The notes beneath the pieces were generated by a model, which worked only from the letters and a program-made list of their open reading frames with translations, had not been told where the DNA came from and searched no databases. From the NCBI GenBank assembly GCA_030424595.1, contig JAUHWG010000046.1, positions 1-57,133 of the forward strand: DNA of 57,133 nt, given 5' to 3'. Of this stretch, positions 1 to 9,228 are shown piece after piece. A program made the position numbers and the translations under genes. Source of the DNA: Polyangia bacterium (GTDB lineage Bacteria; Myxococcota_A; Polyangia; Nannocystales; Nannocystaceae). The stretch's first letter is position 1. Every line of letters starts with the position of its first letter.

Positions 1-1358
1 CCTGCTTCCGGGAGGAGGCTGGGCTGCCGCCGACATCGCCTCCAGGGCTCTTCGATCGAGCGGCCTGGGAGGCGTTGGACGAGCTGCGCGGGCTCGAGAG
101 CGTGGTCGACGAGCGGCGCTGGCGAGATCGCGAGGGCCGGATCTTGCCGGCGATGCGACGTGCGATCCGGGTCCGCAGCGGCGAGCTCGACCTCCGAGAG
201 GAGGAGCCGCAGGCGTTCTCAGCCTTCGGCGAGGACACAGGCGAGGAGGCTCCCGAGGAGGGCGAGACCGCCTCGGCGCTCCGAGGAGTCGCCGCTGCGC
301 TCGGCGGCGGAGAGCGGGAGCTCGGCGAGGGGGAGCTGCTGCGCCTGCTCTTTGATCAAGAGCGGATGCTGACGCGGTCGGAGGCGGCCGCGGCGGAGGC
401 GGCTGAGGATCCGCTCTCCTTCGGCGAAGTCGACGACGAGCGCGTCCGCCTGCACGAGCGTGTTCGCCGGGCAGAGCTCGCGCGCCTCGGCGTCGTCGGC
501 GATGCGGAGCTGGACGATGACGACGACGACGACGACGGCGACGGCGACGGCGACAGGGACGATGACGACCTCGACGATGACGAGCTCGCCGCCCTCGCCG
601 ACGACGAGCCGCTGGCCTTCGGTGAGCGGCGGCCGCGTCTCAAGATCCGCGAGTTCTTCCAGGACCTGGTCGACAAGCCAGAGCTTCGCCGGCGGCCGAA
701 CGATCGCCAGCTGCGGATGCACCTGATCAAGATCACCCCGCTCCTCGACAGGATCGAAGGGATCGAGGATCGCTGGCGAGACTTTCGCGACGACTCGCGG
801 ACCGTCTGGGAGGGCAAGCGGCGGGCGAGCGCGTGGCTCCACGGAGCGTCGAAGTGGCTCAAGGAGCGCGGGGTCGGCCTCGCGGAGGGGCTGGAGCGGA
901 TGCTCAAGGGGGCGGCGAGGGCCGTCAACCGCCTCGCCGGCTACGCCAAGGCGATGTTCACCAACCTCTTCCGCGTGCTCTACCACGACCTGGCGCGGGT
1001 GTTCGAGGCGACCCAAGCGGCGGCGGTGGAGCTTGTCGAGTATGTCCGCGGTCCTCGCGTCTTTCGCGACGGCGAGCTCCAGGTGGGGATGCGGCGCCGC
1101 GCCGACAGGATGCACCTCTATGTCGCTGACACTGCGACGTCGGAGGAGATCAGCGGCGTTCGCAGGCGGCTGCAGATCGGCGATGAGCGGATCTTGCTCA
1201 GCGCAGAGCTGCTCGGCCTCGTCCTTGGGGCGGTCGCGAGCTGGACCCTCGGCAGCCTCAGCGCCCTCGCGGTGCTCCGTGATCTCGGCGGGCGAGCCCA
1301 GCGGATCCTCTACGTCGGCGGCCGCTTGCTCGCGCTCGGCCGTTCCGCGCCCCCGTGA
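1..1358 (+). CDS. Unknown acidic-tract protein, 5' end outside window
   Basis: The reading frame is open from the left edge; before the TTG at 75 it already reads CFREEAGLPPTSPPGLFDRA, so the real start probably lies upstream and only the C-terminal ~450 residues are seen. The visible part is rich in Glu/Arg helices, has a run of eight Asp followed by a (GD)n/D-rich stretch (about residues 148-175 counted from 75), then a basic, probably helical region. The tail has hydrophobic stretches (LLGLVLGAVASWTLGSLSAL) that could be one or two membrane segments. No family was recognised. The GC-rich third positions fit a real gene. An intracellular or membrane-associated structural role is only a guess. 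Confidence 0.7.
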   Translation, partial: CFREEAGLPPTSPPGLFDRAAWEALDELRGLESVVDERRWRDREGRILPAMRRAIRVRSGELDLREEEPQAFSAFGEDTGEEAPEEGETASALRGVAAALGGGERELGEGELLRLLFDQERMLTRSEAAAAEAAEDPLSFGEVDDERVRLHERVRRAELARLGVVGDAELDDDDDDDDGDGDGDRDDDDLDDDELAALADDEPLAFGERRPRLKIREFFQDLVDKPELRRRPNDRQLRMHLIKITPLLDRIEGIEDRWRDFRDDSRTVWEGKRRASAWLHGASKWLKERGVGLAEGLERMLKGAARAVNRLAGYAKAMFTNLFRVLYHDLARVFEATQAAAVELVEYVRGPRVFRDGELQVGMRRRADRMHLYVADTATSEEISGVRRRLQIGDERILLSAELLGLVLGAVASWTLGSLSALAVLRDLGGRAQRILYVGGRLLALGRSAPP

Positions 1359-1373
1359 GCGGGCGTATGTCCG

Positions 1374-1604
1374 GTGCCGGTCGCCGAGCGTGGGCTCGAT
1401 CCCGATCGCCGCCGGCTGGCCGCTGCCGACGGGCTCCTGCTCGACGCCCTTCCCTGCGGTGAACACTTCGGGAGAGTCCATGGCTGGGTCGCGCTCGGGG
1501 CGAAATCCGATGATCTCGTGATCTCGGATCCCGACGCCGACCCAGCAGGGAGGACGGATGCCGGTCGTGTCTACGTGCTCTTCGATACACCCAAGCTCGA
1601 CTAG
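1374..1604 (+). pseudogene. FG-GAP (integrin-type) repeat fragment
   Basis: A 76-codon frame whose second half reads DDLVISDPDADPAGRTDAGR followed by VYVLF. This matches the usual FG-GAP beta-propeller blade (DDLVIGAP..AD..GR..AGRVYVVFG), a repeat found in secreted calcium-binding propellers. Only one degenerate blade is present, there is no signal peptide, and the first half does not look like a blade. It is best read as a scrap of a larger FG-GAP protein that has been lost. The stop TAG at 1602-1604 is intact. Confidence 0.5.
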
Positions 1605-1828
1605 AATAGGCCTCTACGGGGACCCCCCAAACTGCCAATGATGCTTGAGACACCAACGCAGGGAATTTGCTGAACCGACCGGCGCTGCGGGTGATCCGGA
1701 GCGGGCTCCGACGCCACGTCGCGGCCGGCACGCTCCGGAGCGTACGCCCTCTCCGGGTCTCCGTCAGGGATGGGGGCATAGGAGCGAAGGGGTCCTGGGG
1801 TAGACTTGTCGGCACCTGGAGCCCGGTG

Positions 1829-1951
1829 ATGCCCGACTTCTTGACCCTCGACTACCTCCAGAGCGGGAACGCCCGGCAGCGACTGGCCTACGTGGCGCTC
1901 TTGGGGGTGGATCCCGAGGCCTTGCCCGTGGGATCGGGCGTGGCCTACTGA
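1829..1951 (+). pseudogene. N-terminal fragment of a DUF4269-type protein
   Basis: A 40-codon frame with a GGAG eight bases before the ATG. It begins MPDFLTLDYLQSGNARQRLA, which resembles the start of DUF4269 proteins (YLQxGxxRQxxAY...). In that family the next segment carries the GTIP...SDLDI nucleotidyltransferase-like motif. Here the similarity ends after about 27 residues and the frame stops at TGA, overlapping the 3' end of the convergent CAP gene by a few bases. I infer a truncated remnant. The family match is from memory of the motif and is unverified. Confidence 0.45.
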
Positions 1952-2454
1952 AAGTTCTGGATCGCCCAGAGCTTCCCGTCCTCGGTCGTGTGGAAGCCGC
2001 AGGCGACCCGGGTGTAGCTGTCGCTGCTCATGTTGAGGTAGTGGCCGTGGGCGCTGAAGTCTTCGCCGGGCCCCTCCGCCCACATCTGCTCGAGGCAGCC
2101 GAGGAGGGAGGCCTCGGGATCGGACGAGGGCCAGCCCGGGCACTCGTTTTGGGCCCACTCTTCGCATGCACCGAAGGCCCCGTGGGCCGTCCCGGTCTTG
2201 GCGTCGCTCTCCGCTTGATCGTCGGTGCAGCTCTCGGCGGCGGACCAGCGCTCGTAGGCGGGCAGGCCGAGGGTCGCCCGGTATTCGTTGATCGTGTCGA
2301 CGCAGAGCGCCTGGATCGAGCTGTCGCCGGTCTCCCCTGCGCTCGCTGAGCCGGACTCCTCGCTCTCTCCGATGTCGCCGTCGTCACCGCTGCAGGCGAG
2401 GGCAGCGGCGAGGGCCGTGGCGACGAGGGCGGAGGCAAAGCGCTGCAGGACCAT
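1945..2454 (-). CDS. CAP/SCP-domain lipoprotein
   Basis: A 169-residue protein with a signal peptide ending in a lipobox (LAAALAC, Cys about residue 21), a short acidic/Ser linker, then a CAP (cysteine-rich secretory protein/PR-1/SCP) domain. The domain shows the family's N-terminal helix with ..INEYRATLGLPAYERW, a His in GTAHGAFGAC, and the hallmark C-terminal HGHYLNMSS...YTRVACGF motif. Bacterial CAP proteins are secreted or surface proteins of mostly unknown activity. Several Cys suggest disulfides outside the cytoplasm. It is transcribed alone; its 3' end abuts the DUF4269-like scrap on the other strand. Confidence 0.85.
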   Translation of the reverse strand: MVLQRFASALVATALAAALACSGDDGDIGESEESGSASAGETGDSSIQALCVDTINEYRATLGLPAYERWSAAESCTDDQAESDAKTGTAHGAFGACEEWAQNECPGWPSSDPEASLLGCLEQMWAEGPGEDFSAHGHYLNMSSDSYTRVACGFHTTEDGKLWAIQNFQ

Positions 2455-2636
2455 CGCTCGAGGCTAGCAGTTCGCCCTGCCGGCTGGGGAACCTTCGCTG
2501 TGGCGGCGAAGGAGGGCATAGGCGCGAGGCTGGGGTGGAGAGACCTCCGCGGCGCCGCACAGGGTGCAGCGCGAGCGTGACAAGGGGTAGGGTGAGCCGC
2601 GGAGGGCGGCCCTAGACCGGCGCCCGCTCGCGGACC

Positions 2637-2783
2637 ATGACGACGACGGAGGAGAGCATCGAGGGTCATCTCCGGACCGAGGGCAATCGCGCGCTCGCCT
2701 CGGCGAGCTGCTACACCTTCGTCCTAGGGCTGCTGGGGGCCTCGGGGATCGGCGTATCTCGGCTGCTCGCGAAGACACCGTAA
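2637..2783 (+). other. Small ORF (48 aa) in a 475-bp gap
   Basis: The gap 2455-2929 holds no recognisable full gene. One short plus-strand frame reads MTTTEESIEGHLRTEGNRAL and then a hydrophobic stretch CYTFVLGLLGASGIGV before a double stop TAATAG. The soluble start followed by one potential membrane segment looks like the beginning of a membrane protein that has been cut off. It may be a microprotein, a remnant or chance. There is no clear ribosome binding site. Confidence 0.25.
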
Positions 2784-2929
2784 TAGCGGGTCATATGGAA
2801 TCGCGGCGGCGGGACGGGACTCGTGCCACAGGCTGTCAAGAAGATAGGGCGTAGGATCGCCGACGAAGTCGACCTCCAAACGAGATCTTCATCGAGAGGT
2901 GGTGCGGGCCCGCCCCGCATGTGGGTCTG

Positions 2930-3817
2930 CTAGACGATCAGGTCGGCGAGGGCGAGCTCGACGAACTCGCGGACTTCGGCGTCCCCGTCGGCGGCGAGCC
3001 GGTGGAGGGGCTCTTGGGCCTCGCGACGGCCGCGATACTCATCGCGGACGAGCGACTTGGCGACGGCGAGGCGCACGCCGGCCTCCGGGTCGTCGGCGAG
3101 GCGGCGCAGGAGGGGCAGACCGCGGGTGGTCGCCCAGCCGAGCGCGTCGGCGATCTCCTGACGCGACTTGGTGGAGGCGTCGTCGAGGATGGCGCCGAGG
3201 TGTTCGATCGCGATCGCGCCGTGCTCATCGCGCGAGGTGAGGCAGCAGAGGGTCAGCAGAGAGTAGTAGCGACCCCATGCGATCCCGTCTGGGGCTGCGG
3301 CGAGGCGGAGCGCGTCGAGGGTCGTGCGGAGACGGATCCTGGAGAATGAGCAGTAGAGGGCGTAGCCCGCCGCGCGAGCCCCTGGGGCGGCGCTGAGAAA
3401 GCGACAGAAGGTCCGCTCCACGGGCTCGGGGAAGGCCGCGTATGTGTGGAGGCCGAGCGCCTCGAGGAGGAGCGCCGTGGCGTGCTCCGGCGGTTCGGCG
3501 AGGTGCCTGAGGAGGTGCTCGACGGTCGCGTCGGTCGTCTCGATCCGGCGGAGGATGCTGATGGCGCAGCCGCTGGCCTCGCCGCTGCGGTCGAGCAGGA
3601 GGTCGACGACCGCGGGGAGCTCCGCCTGCACGAGCGCCTGCGAGGCTGGGGTGGGATCGTCGGCGAGGGCCTTGACCACCCTCGTGAGCGCGCGGAGCGA
3701 GTCCAGCCGTCGCTCGTCGTCCGCCTCGCGCAGGCCCGCGAGGAGGCGGGCCACAGAGTCGGGGTCGCGGAAGGACTCGGGATCGTCGTCGACGGCGGTG
3801 ATCCAGGGATCGGACAT
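2930..3817 (-). CDS. HEAT-repeat protein
   Basis: About 295 residues from the ATG at 3817 (MSDPWITAVDDD...). A longer frame opens at 3868, but its extra 17 residues have no family-like features. The protein is built of helical pairs with HEAT-type signatures, for example AVVDLLLDRSGEASGCAISI, DALGWATTRGLPLLRRLADD and EAGVRLAVAKSLV. No signal peptide is visible, so it is probably cytoplasmic. HEAT arrays are protein-binding scaffolds; no enzyme domain is seen. It lies downstream of, and in the same direction as, the MopE-like lipoprotein but is separated from it by about 90 bp. Confidence 0.75.
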   Translation of the reverse strand: MSDPWITAVDDDPESFRDPDSVARLLAGLREADDERRLDSLRALTRVVKALADDPTPASQALVQAELPAVVDLLLDRSGEASGCAISILRRIETTDATVEHLLRHLAEPPEHATALLLEALGLHTYAAFPEPVERTFCRFLSAAPGARAAGYALYCSFSRIRLRTTLDALRLAAAPDGIAWGRYYSLLTLCCLTSRDEHGAIAIEHLGAILDDASTKSRQEIADALGWATTRGLPLLRRLADDPEAGVRLAVAKSLVRDEYRGRREAQEPLHRLAADGDAEVREFVELALADLIV

Positions 3818-3910
3818 CGGCGGCAGCCTAGCACCGGCGCCGCCCGTCGGGAGGCTGTCGTGGAGCACCCGAGCCGGGCAGAGCAGGTCTTCTCGCTGAC
3901 GGGCGCGCGT

Positions 3911-5089
3911 CTACTGCGGCAGCAGGCAGAACTCCTTGGGGCCGATGTAGGAGAGCACCTGGACCCAGAATTGCTTGATCTGGGGGATGTTCTTCCACTC
4001 AGAGTCGAACTCGACCCACTCGTCGCCGAAGATGAAGAGCGACCCGTTCATCCGGTCCTGGACCACGCCGACAGGCCCCTGCGGGAGGAACATGATCGAC
4101 TCGTTGACGCCGACCCCGTCCTCGACAATGTCGACGTAGAGCCCGCCGTAGAAGGAGACCGAGGTCAGGTCGGTGTTGATCGGGTGATCGGTGAAGTTGG
4201 TGATGGGTCCGCTGAAGAACCCCTTGCTGGTGTTGTAGCTGAGCCCCATCGGCCCGATCAGCGAGTTTGGCCGATCGGCGACGGCCTGGCTGTTGGTGTG
4301 GCCAGTCATCGACATCAGCCCGCCCCCGGCCTCGATCCAGGACTTCGTCGCCGCGGCCTCGTCCGCCGTGTATCCGCGGACGAGCCAGTCGAGGATGATG
4401 ATGTCGTACTTCTCGAGGGTGCCCTTGTCGAGCGGCTCGTTGGGGTTGGTGTTGATCCGATCGACCTGGGTCCCCTGGGCCTCGAGCCAGGCCTGGAACT
4501 CAGCGGAGGGGTTCGCCCCCTCGTTGCCGACGAGGGCGATGCTCAGGCAGTCACAGATCCCGTCCATGCCGACGTCGACGTTGTCGATGAGCCCGTCGCA
4601 GTCGTCGTCGATCTCGTTGCAAACCTCCTCGGCCGGGACGCAGTCTCCGCCGGTCGTGGTGGTGTCGTCGGTGGTGGTGCCGGTGGTGGTGCCGTCGGTG
4701 GTCGTGTCTGTGGTGGCATCGCTGGTGGCGTCGCTGGTGGCATCGCTGGTGGTCCCGAGCGAGGTCGTCCCGGTCGGATCCGTGGTGCTCACGGTCGAGT
4801 CGCTCGCGTTCGAGTCGCTCACAGGTGAGCTCGTCGAGGTCTCAGAGGTGCTCCCGCTGGTGGCGGAGTCGGAGGCCCCGCTGCCGGCGCTCGTCGTCGT
4901 CCCTGAGGCGCTCATCGTCGCTGAGCTCGCGGTCGCGGTCTCGCTGTCGGTGGCGGACGCCGAGGCGGTCATGGTGTCGCTCGAGGAGTCGCTCTCGCCC
5001 TCGGAGCCGCCTCCGGTGCAGGCGATCGGAGCCGCGAGGACAACCATGGACGTGACAAGGGCGCGATAGGAGAGGGTCCGGACCTGCAT
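3911..5089 (-). CDS. Lipoprotein with MopE-type metal-binding motif and GATase-like domain
   Basis: About 390 residues; two nearby ATGs make the exact start uncertain. The signal peptide ends in a lipobox-like APIAC. A long Ser/Thr/Asp/Gly linker of about 120 residues follows, including repeated ATSD units. Next comes EVCNEIDDDCDGLIDN, the putative metal-binding motif of MopE-like and myxobacterial surface proteins. The C-terminal ~240 residues (ALVGNEGANPSAEFQAWLE... YDIIILDW... GGGLMSMTGH) resemble a class-I glutamine-amidotransferase-like fold as used in non-enzymatic sensory or matrix proteins. The location is presumably the outer-membrane surface. Function unknown. Confidence 0.75.
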   Translation of the reverse strand: MQVRTLSYRALVTSMVVLAAPIACTGGGSEGESDSSSDTMTASASATDSETATASSATMSASGTTTSAGSGASDSATSGSTSETSTSSPVSDSNASDSTVSTTDPTGTTSLGTTSDATSDATSDATTDTTTDGTTTGTTTDDTTTTGGDCVPAEEVCNEIDDDCDGLIDNVDVGMDGICDCLSIALVGNEGANPSAEFQAWLEAQGTQVDRINTNPNEPLDKGTLEKYDIIILDWLVRGYTADEAAATKSWIEAGGGLMSMTGHTNSQAVADRPNSLIGPMGLSYNTSKGFFSGPITNFTDHPINTDLTSVSFYGGLYVDIVEDGVGVNESIMFLPQGPVGVVQDRMNGSLFIFGDEWVEFDSEWKNIPQIKQFWVQVLSYIGPKEFCLLPQ

Positions 5090-5470
5090 CATCAAGATCA
5101 TGCGAGCGGCCGTGGGGCCGCGATAGAGGTATCATCCGCGGGCTCTAGCCCGAGGATCCACCTGGACCGAGTTCGCCCTGGACCGGCTGGGGCGGGTCGA
5201 TCGAGAGCATGCCCGACAGCGCACTCGCTGACGGAAGCCGTCGCGGAGGAGACCTGTTGTTGTCCGGCCTTTGCTCGCACCACGGGTCGGGTGAGCCATC
5301 GGCATGGGGCAAAGGGCGGGAGCGCCCGAGGTGGACCGAGGGGCAGGTTCGGCGGGACCTCGAGACGGGCCCAATTCGCCCCCCTTGTGAGCATGCTCGG
5401 GGTCCCGGCGGGGCGGGTGAGGTGCCCTTCCTCGCCTCCTGCGCTGAGCCTACCGTGCTATGTTCGGCCC
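5090..5470. other. Divergent intergenic region
   Basis: 381 bp between two divergent lipoprotein genes. It should carry both promoters, but no convincing -35/-10 pair was found; the only AT-richer spots are around 5128-5135 and 5457-5464 (gctatgtt). The short ORFs that cross it have no recognisable protein features. Confidence 0.4.
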
Positions 5471-7516
5471 ATGCTTAGCTTGAATTATCGATGGGTTTCG
5501 GCGATCGGAGGGGTGGGACTGCTCCTCTCCTACGGCGGATGCATGGCCGACGCGGGGAGCGAAGAGTCGGTCGCCGGCACCGCCACCGCATCCGGCTCGA
5601 CGTCGGCGGAGGGGACGACGACCGACGGCGGCGGGAACTACGACACTGAAGGGGACGGTGCCACGGGGGCGAGCTCGGACTCGATCACGGGCTCCGGATC
5701 CACCGATTCGGGCTGGGAGACTGACGGAACGACGACGGGGCCGGAGCCCGAAGGTTGCTTTGCTGGCGGTCAGTGTTGCTCCGTCGACATGGAGTGGCCG
5801 CCGCTTCTCCAGGCCCACAGGGTCGACCTGGAGGTCCGGGTCAACGGTGAGCTCTACGAGGGCTCTGTCTATGACGACGCCGACATCTATCTCGTCAACA
5901 CAGAGAGCGGAGACCGGGCGCACCTGGGCCGCGTGAGCGATGGAGAGCTCTCGGGGACGGTGATCGCGGGGACGTACCAGGTCTCCTACGAGGCCCGCGA
6001 CGGGGCTGACTCGATCCCGCGCAACGCCCAGGCGATCGTCAAGGAGGGGCTCCATGTCTACGGCCCGACCTCTGACCTCGTCGACATCATCAGCCTCGAC
6101 GTCGATCTGAGCCTGACCTTCAACGGCAAGGCGCCGGAGGAGACCCCCTACGATGACGGCGTGATCTCGGTGAGCCGTAATGGTGACGCCGGTCGGACCG
6201 TCATCGGCAAGACCTCGACGAAGGGGGGGCTCAAGATGAAGCTCATCGACGGCGACTACGATGTCTTCTACGAGTCCGAGAATGCCGGGGCGACGATGCC
6301 CCACAACACCCTGGCGCTGCTCGGCGCCGCGGGCCTCAAGAAGGGGGGCGAGGGGACGGAGGACGAGTTCATGGTCGCGCCCTCGATCGACGTGCCGGTG
6401 GCGGTCCTGGGCGGCGCTATCGACTTCGACGGGAAGGAGCCGCCGGCGTCGCCCTTCGATCACGGCTACATCTACCTCCGCGACCGCAAGAGCGAGTCTG
6501 TGACGAAGATCGCGGACACCGCGGACGGCGTGATCCTGGAGGTGCCTGTGATCGCCACGGCCGACGCCGAGTACGACCTCTTCTACGGCGCAGAGTCGGC
6601 CGTCGTCGAGGCCCCGGCGAACCGCTGGGGTCGGCTCAACACGGCGCTGATCCTCGGCTCCGAGGAGCCGCTGACGGGCGCGGATCTGGCGAAGCTCTCC
6701 GAGATCTCGCTGCCGACGATGACCGTCGAGGGGACCATCAAGGTCGACGGCATGAGCAAGCCGGTAGACCCGGAGAACCGCGGGGAGCTGCTCGTCGGCG
6801 ACCTCGAGGGCGATCGCGGCGAGCTCGGCGACATCTCCGTCGGCATCCAGTCAAAGCTCCTGCTGGGGGACTACGGCGTGTTCTTCCGCCACGACGTGAG
6901 CGACGGCGGTCTGCCTGCGAACACCTTCGGCCGGGTGAGCGGCGAGTCGGTGTCGGTCGACGACAAGGAGCCGCTGGAGGTGAACGTGCTGTCGACGGCG
7001 CTGTCGGGGAAGATCACGATCGGCGGGAGCACGCCCCCGCTCAGCGTCTACGACGACGGCGAGATCTACCTCCGCAACGCCGCGGGGGATCGGGTCTTCC
7101 TCAGCCGCACCCGCTCGGGCGACTACAGCCGGAGGGTCGTCGAGGGCGAGTACGATGTCTACTACGCGGTCGTGAACAGCCAGGGCGGCGTGCCTGCGAA
7201 CGGTGAGACGCTCCTCCAGAGCGGCGTCGTGATCGGGGGCGACGCGCAGACGCTCGAGATCGACGTCCCCTATGTGGACTTCGGCGGGTGGAGCCTGCCG
7301 CTCCTGCCGAAAGAGTCCGGAAAGGCGCGCTACTTCCTGCGCAAGAGCGGGACCGACGACGAGATCTTCCTCGGCAAGGCCGGAGACGTCGGCGAGGCCC
7401 GGGTGCTCCCAGGCGAGTACGAGCTGGTCTACCGGATGGAGACGCTCGGCATCGACACGCCGCGCAATGACGGGGCTGTGCTCGGCTGCTACTCGATCAC
7501 GGCGAACATGCCGTAG
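5471..7516 (+). CDS. Six-repeat beta-sandwich-like lipoprotein (paralogue 1)
   Basis: 681 residues from the ATG at 5471; the frame is open 60 codons further up but that part is not signal-peptide-like. Signal peptide with lipobox LSYGGC, then a Ser/Thr/Gly linker to about residue 95, then CCSVDMEWPP and six imperfect ~90-residue repeats. Each repeat has a beta-rich core of the type VNG/DG.xP..SPYDDG.IYLR...G...L.G.YDVFYE...G..PxN. The Asp-rich loops (YDDADIYL, PFDHGYIYL, VYDDGEIYL) could bind calcium. The gene at 13130-15256 has the same architecture and near-identical stretches, so the two arose by duplication. Probably an outer-membrane surface protein; no enzymatic motif. The repeat family was not recognised. 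Confidence 0.8.
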   Translation: MLSLNYRWVSAIGGVGLLLSYGGCMADAGSEESVAGTATASGSTSAEGTTTDGGGNYDTEGDGATGASSDSITGSGSTDSGWETDGTTTGPEPEGCFAGGQCCSVDMEWPPLLQAHRVDLEVRVNGELYEGSVYDDADIYLVNTESGDRAHLGRVSDGELSGTVIAGTYQVSYEARDGADSIPRNAQAIVKEGLHVYGPTSDLVDIISLDVDLSLTFNGKAPEETPYDDGVISVSRNGDAGRTVIGKTSTKGGLKMKLIDGDYDVFYESENAGATMPHNTLALLGAAGLKKGGEGTEDEFMVAPSIDVPVAVLGGAIDFDGKEPPASPFDHGYIYLRDRKSESVTKIADTADGVILEVPVIATADAEYDLFYGAESAVVEAPANRWGRLNTALILGSEEPLTGADLAKLSEISLPTMTVEGTIKVDGMSKPVDPENRGELLVGDLEGDRGELGDISVGIQSKLLLGDYGVFFRHDVSDGGLPANTFGRVSGESVSVDDKEPLEVNVLSTALSGKITIGGSTPPLSVYDDGEIYLRNAAGDRVFLSRTRSGDYSRRVVEGEYDVYYAVVNSQGGVPANGETLLQSGVVIGGDAQTLEIDVPYVDFGGWSLPLLPKESGKARYFLRKSGTDDEIFLGKAGDVGEARVLPGEYELVYRMETLGIDTPRNDGAVLGCYSITANMP

Positions 7517-7533
7517 CCGCCCTCGGTTTCCAC

Positions 7534-7561
7534 ATCGCCGGAGGAGCTGCTCACCGGCGAT
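7534..7561. terminator. Hairpin between convergent genes
   Basis: ATCGCCGG (7534-7541) pairs with CCGGCGAT (7554-7561) around a 12-base loop. It lies between the stop codons of two convergent lipoprotein genes, so it could serve as a bidirectional terminator. There is no T tract. Confidence 0.4.
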
Positions 7562-7571
7562 GGGGCAGCGC

Positions 7572-9059
7572 TCACCCGGGGATGATCGGCTCTTCGTCGT
7601 CGGGCTGGATGCAGGTCGAGAGGTCGAAGAGCATGAACACCAGCGCCTTCTCTTGGGGGGAGAGCTCGGTCGTCATGCAGCCCTCTGGGAAGGCTGCGCC
7701 GACCTGATCGCCGGATGAGACGTGGATATCGGAGAAGACGATCCGGCCGCAGAGATCCTCGCTGGCCGCGCCCAGCGGCGTGTTGAACGAGAAGTACTGG
7801 ACCGCGTCGAGGCTCGGGATGAAGAGCCAGCGCTGGACGAGCTCAGGGTCGATCGACTCGACCGAGAGCTGAGCGGCGTAGAGGACGATCTCGGCGAAAT
7901 TCATCGACCCGCCGACGAAGAGGAGCCACTGGGCCAGCGCGTCGCCCTTCGGGAAGGAGGTGTCGACGGCCCCGTCGATGGTCGTGTCGGGATCGGGGAG
8001 GAAGTCGAACGAGGCGACCGAGGGGAAGGGGGCGGGCCCCTTGCGCAGCCAGTAGTTGTGGATGTGCGAGGCGAAGAGGCGGCCGCCGAGGTCGGCGTAG
8101 GCCTGGATCGACTCCGCTGCGGCGAAGGACTTGTTGCTCTCGCTCAGCGTGCCCTCGCAGGCGAGGAGGAGGAGATCGTAGGGCTTGAGCGTGTTCAGTG
8201 TGTTCCACAGCGCGGTCGCGGCGGGGAAGGGGGCGCCGCCGTTGAGCCCTTGGCTGTACTTCGTCGCCCCGCCGAGCCCAGAGTAGAGGTGGATTCGGCC
8301 GTCGCCGTCGGGGTTGGTGAACTCTTCGTCGTCGACCCCGATCTTGCGCAGGAGGCACTCGAGCGGATCGGCCTCGCCGGTGGTGATCGCGATCCGCGGG
8401 ATGTCGCCCTCGCCCTGATTGCGCGGGAGTCGGGTCAGGTCGGGGTCCTCGATCGGGTTGTCGACGCACTCGGTGATCGTCGGCAGCGTCACCTGCCGCC
8501 GCCATTTTCCGGCCTGGATCACCAGCGGGACGCCGTCACCGACGGGCACGTCGTTGAGGACGAACTTGCCCTCAGTGTCGGTGATCGCGGCGACCAGCGG
8601 CTCGCCGGGGAGCTCATCGTCGCACGCGGAGCAGGTGACCCCGTCGGTCAGCGGTCCTGGGGTCGCGTTGGGGATGAAGACGACGATGTTGTAGAGGGGG
8701 AGCTTGCCGGCGGGGTCGTAGACGGTGCCGCTGATGCTGGTCGTCTGGTCGCCGGGGCACTCGACCTGGTCACACTCGAGGTTGACGCAGTTCTCGCCGG
8801 TGGTCGTGGAGGTGCCGTCCGTGGTCGTCTCGACCGCCTCTGTGGTCGACGACGACGACGACGACGTTCCGACCGTGGTCGCGCTGGTCTCGCTTGTCGA
8901 GCTTGTGTCGCCGGTGCTCGCCTCGGTCCCCGAGGCGGTCGCGGTCGCGGTCGTCAGGCCGGAGGTGGCGGTCGTCAGGGTCGAGCTGGTCGTCTCCTCG
9001 CCGCCGGTGCAGCTGACGATCCAAGCGAAGGTGAGGGGAAGCGCGGAGCGGAGCTTCAT
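7572..9059 (-). CDS. Lipoprotein with carboxypeptidase-regulatory-like domain
   Basis: 495 residues. Signal peptide ending in TFAWIVSC, a Ser/Thr linker to about residue 90, a Cys pair segment (NCVNLECDQVECPG), and then a beta-sandwich of the carboxypeptidase-regulatory type: SISGTVYDPAGKLPLYNIVV ... AAITDTEGKFVLNDVPVGDG. The C-terminal ~300 residues (RIAITTGEADPLECLLRKIG, GRIHLYSGLGG, PYDLLLLACEG, GGRLFASHIHNYW) look like a GATase/ThuA-like fold in which a nucleophile-type Cys (ACEG) is present. Such proteins are common in myxobacterial surface proteomes; their role is not known. Convergent with the six-repeat lipoprotein. Confidence 0.8.
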   Translation of the reverse strand: MKLRSALPLTFAWIVSCTGGEETTSSTLTTATSGLTTATATASGTEASTGDTSSTSETSATTVGTSSSSSSTTEAVETTTDGTSTTTGENCVNLECDQVECPGDQTTSISGTVYDPAGKLPLYNIVVFIPNATPGPLTDGVTCSACDDELPGEPLVAAITDTEGKFVLNDVPVGDGVPLVIQAGKWRRQVTLPTITECVDNPIEDPDLTRLPRNQGEGDIPRIAITTGEADPLECLLRKIGVDDEEFTNPDGDGRIHLYSGLGGATKYSQGLNGGAPFPAATALWNTLNTLKPYDLLLLACEGTLSESNKSFAAAESIQAYADLGGRLFASHIHNYWLRKGPAPFPSVASFDFLPDPDTTIDGAVDTSFPKGDALAQWLLFVGGSMNFAEIVLYAAQLSVESIDPELVQRWLFIPSLDAVQYFSFNTPLGAASEDLCGRIVFSDIHVSSGDQVGAAFPEGCMTTELSPQEKALVFMLFDLSTCIQPDDEEPIIPG

Positions 9060-9104
9060 CGGCTGAAGATACTCCGGGCGAGGGCTCGAGCGCGTGGGGC
9101 CTTC

Positions 9105-9125
9105 GACCTTAATTATGGCGCATAT
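9105..9125 (-). promoter_or_regulatory. Candidate -10 region for the 7572-9059 gene
   Basis: Read on the minus strand, this AT-rich island contains CATAAT (9117-9112), a good -10-like hexamer about 50 bases before the start codon at 9059. No clear TTGACA-like -35 was found at the expected distance, so this rests on base composition and position only. Confidence 0.25.
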
Positions 9126-9228
9126 GGGGTGGTGTTATGCGAGGGCCGGGCGGCCCCTATTGCAGCAACGCGGACGGTCGTGAGGTCGCCCAAGCGCTGC
9201 GCTTTGGTGGCTGTCCCGGGCCGCCGGC

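Noticed and set aside
516..600. GAC/GAT run as a possible non-coding repeat
   Set aside because: It is in frame and encodes an Asp-rich tract of the first gene.
4650..4760. Possible CRISPR-like array of short repeats
   Set aside because: The units are in-frame codons of a Thr/Ser/Asp linker with no spacers; no array with spacers exists in the window.
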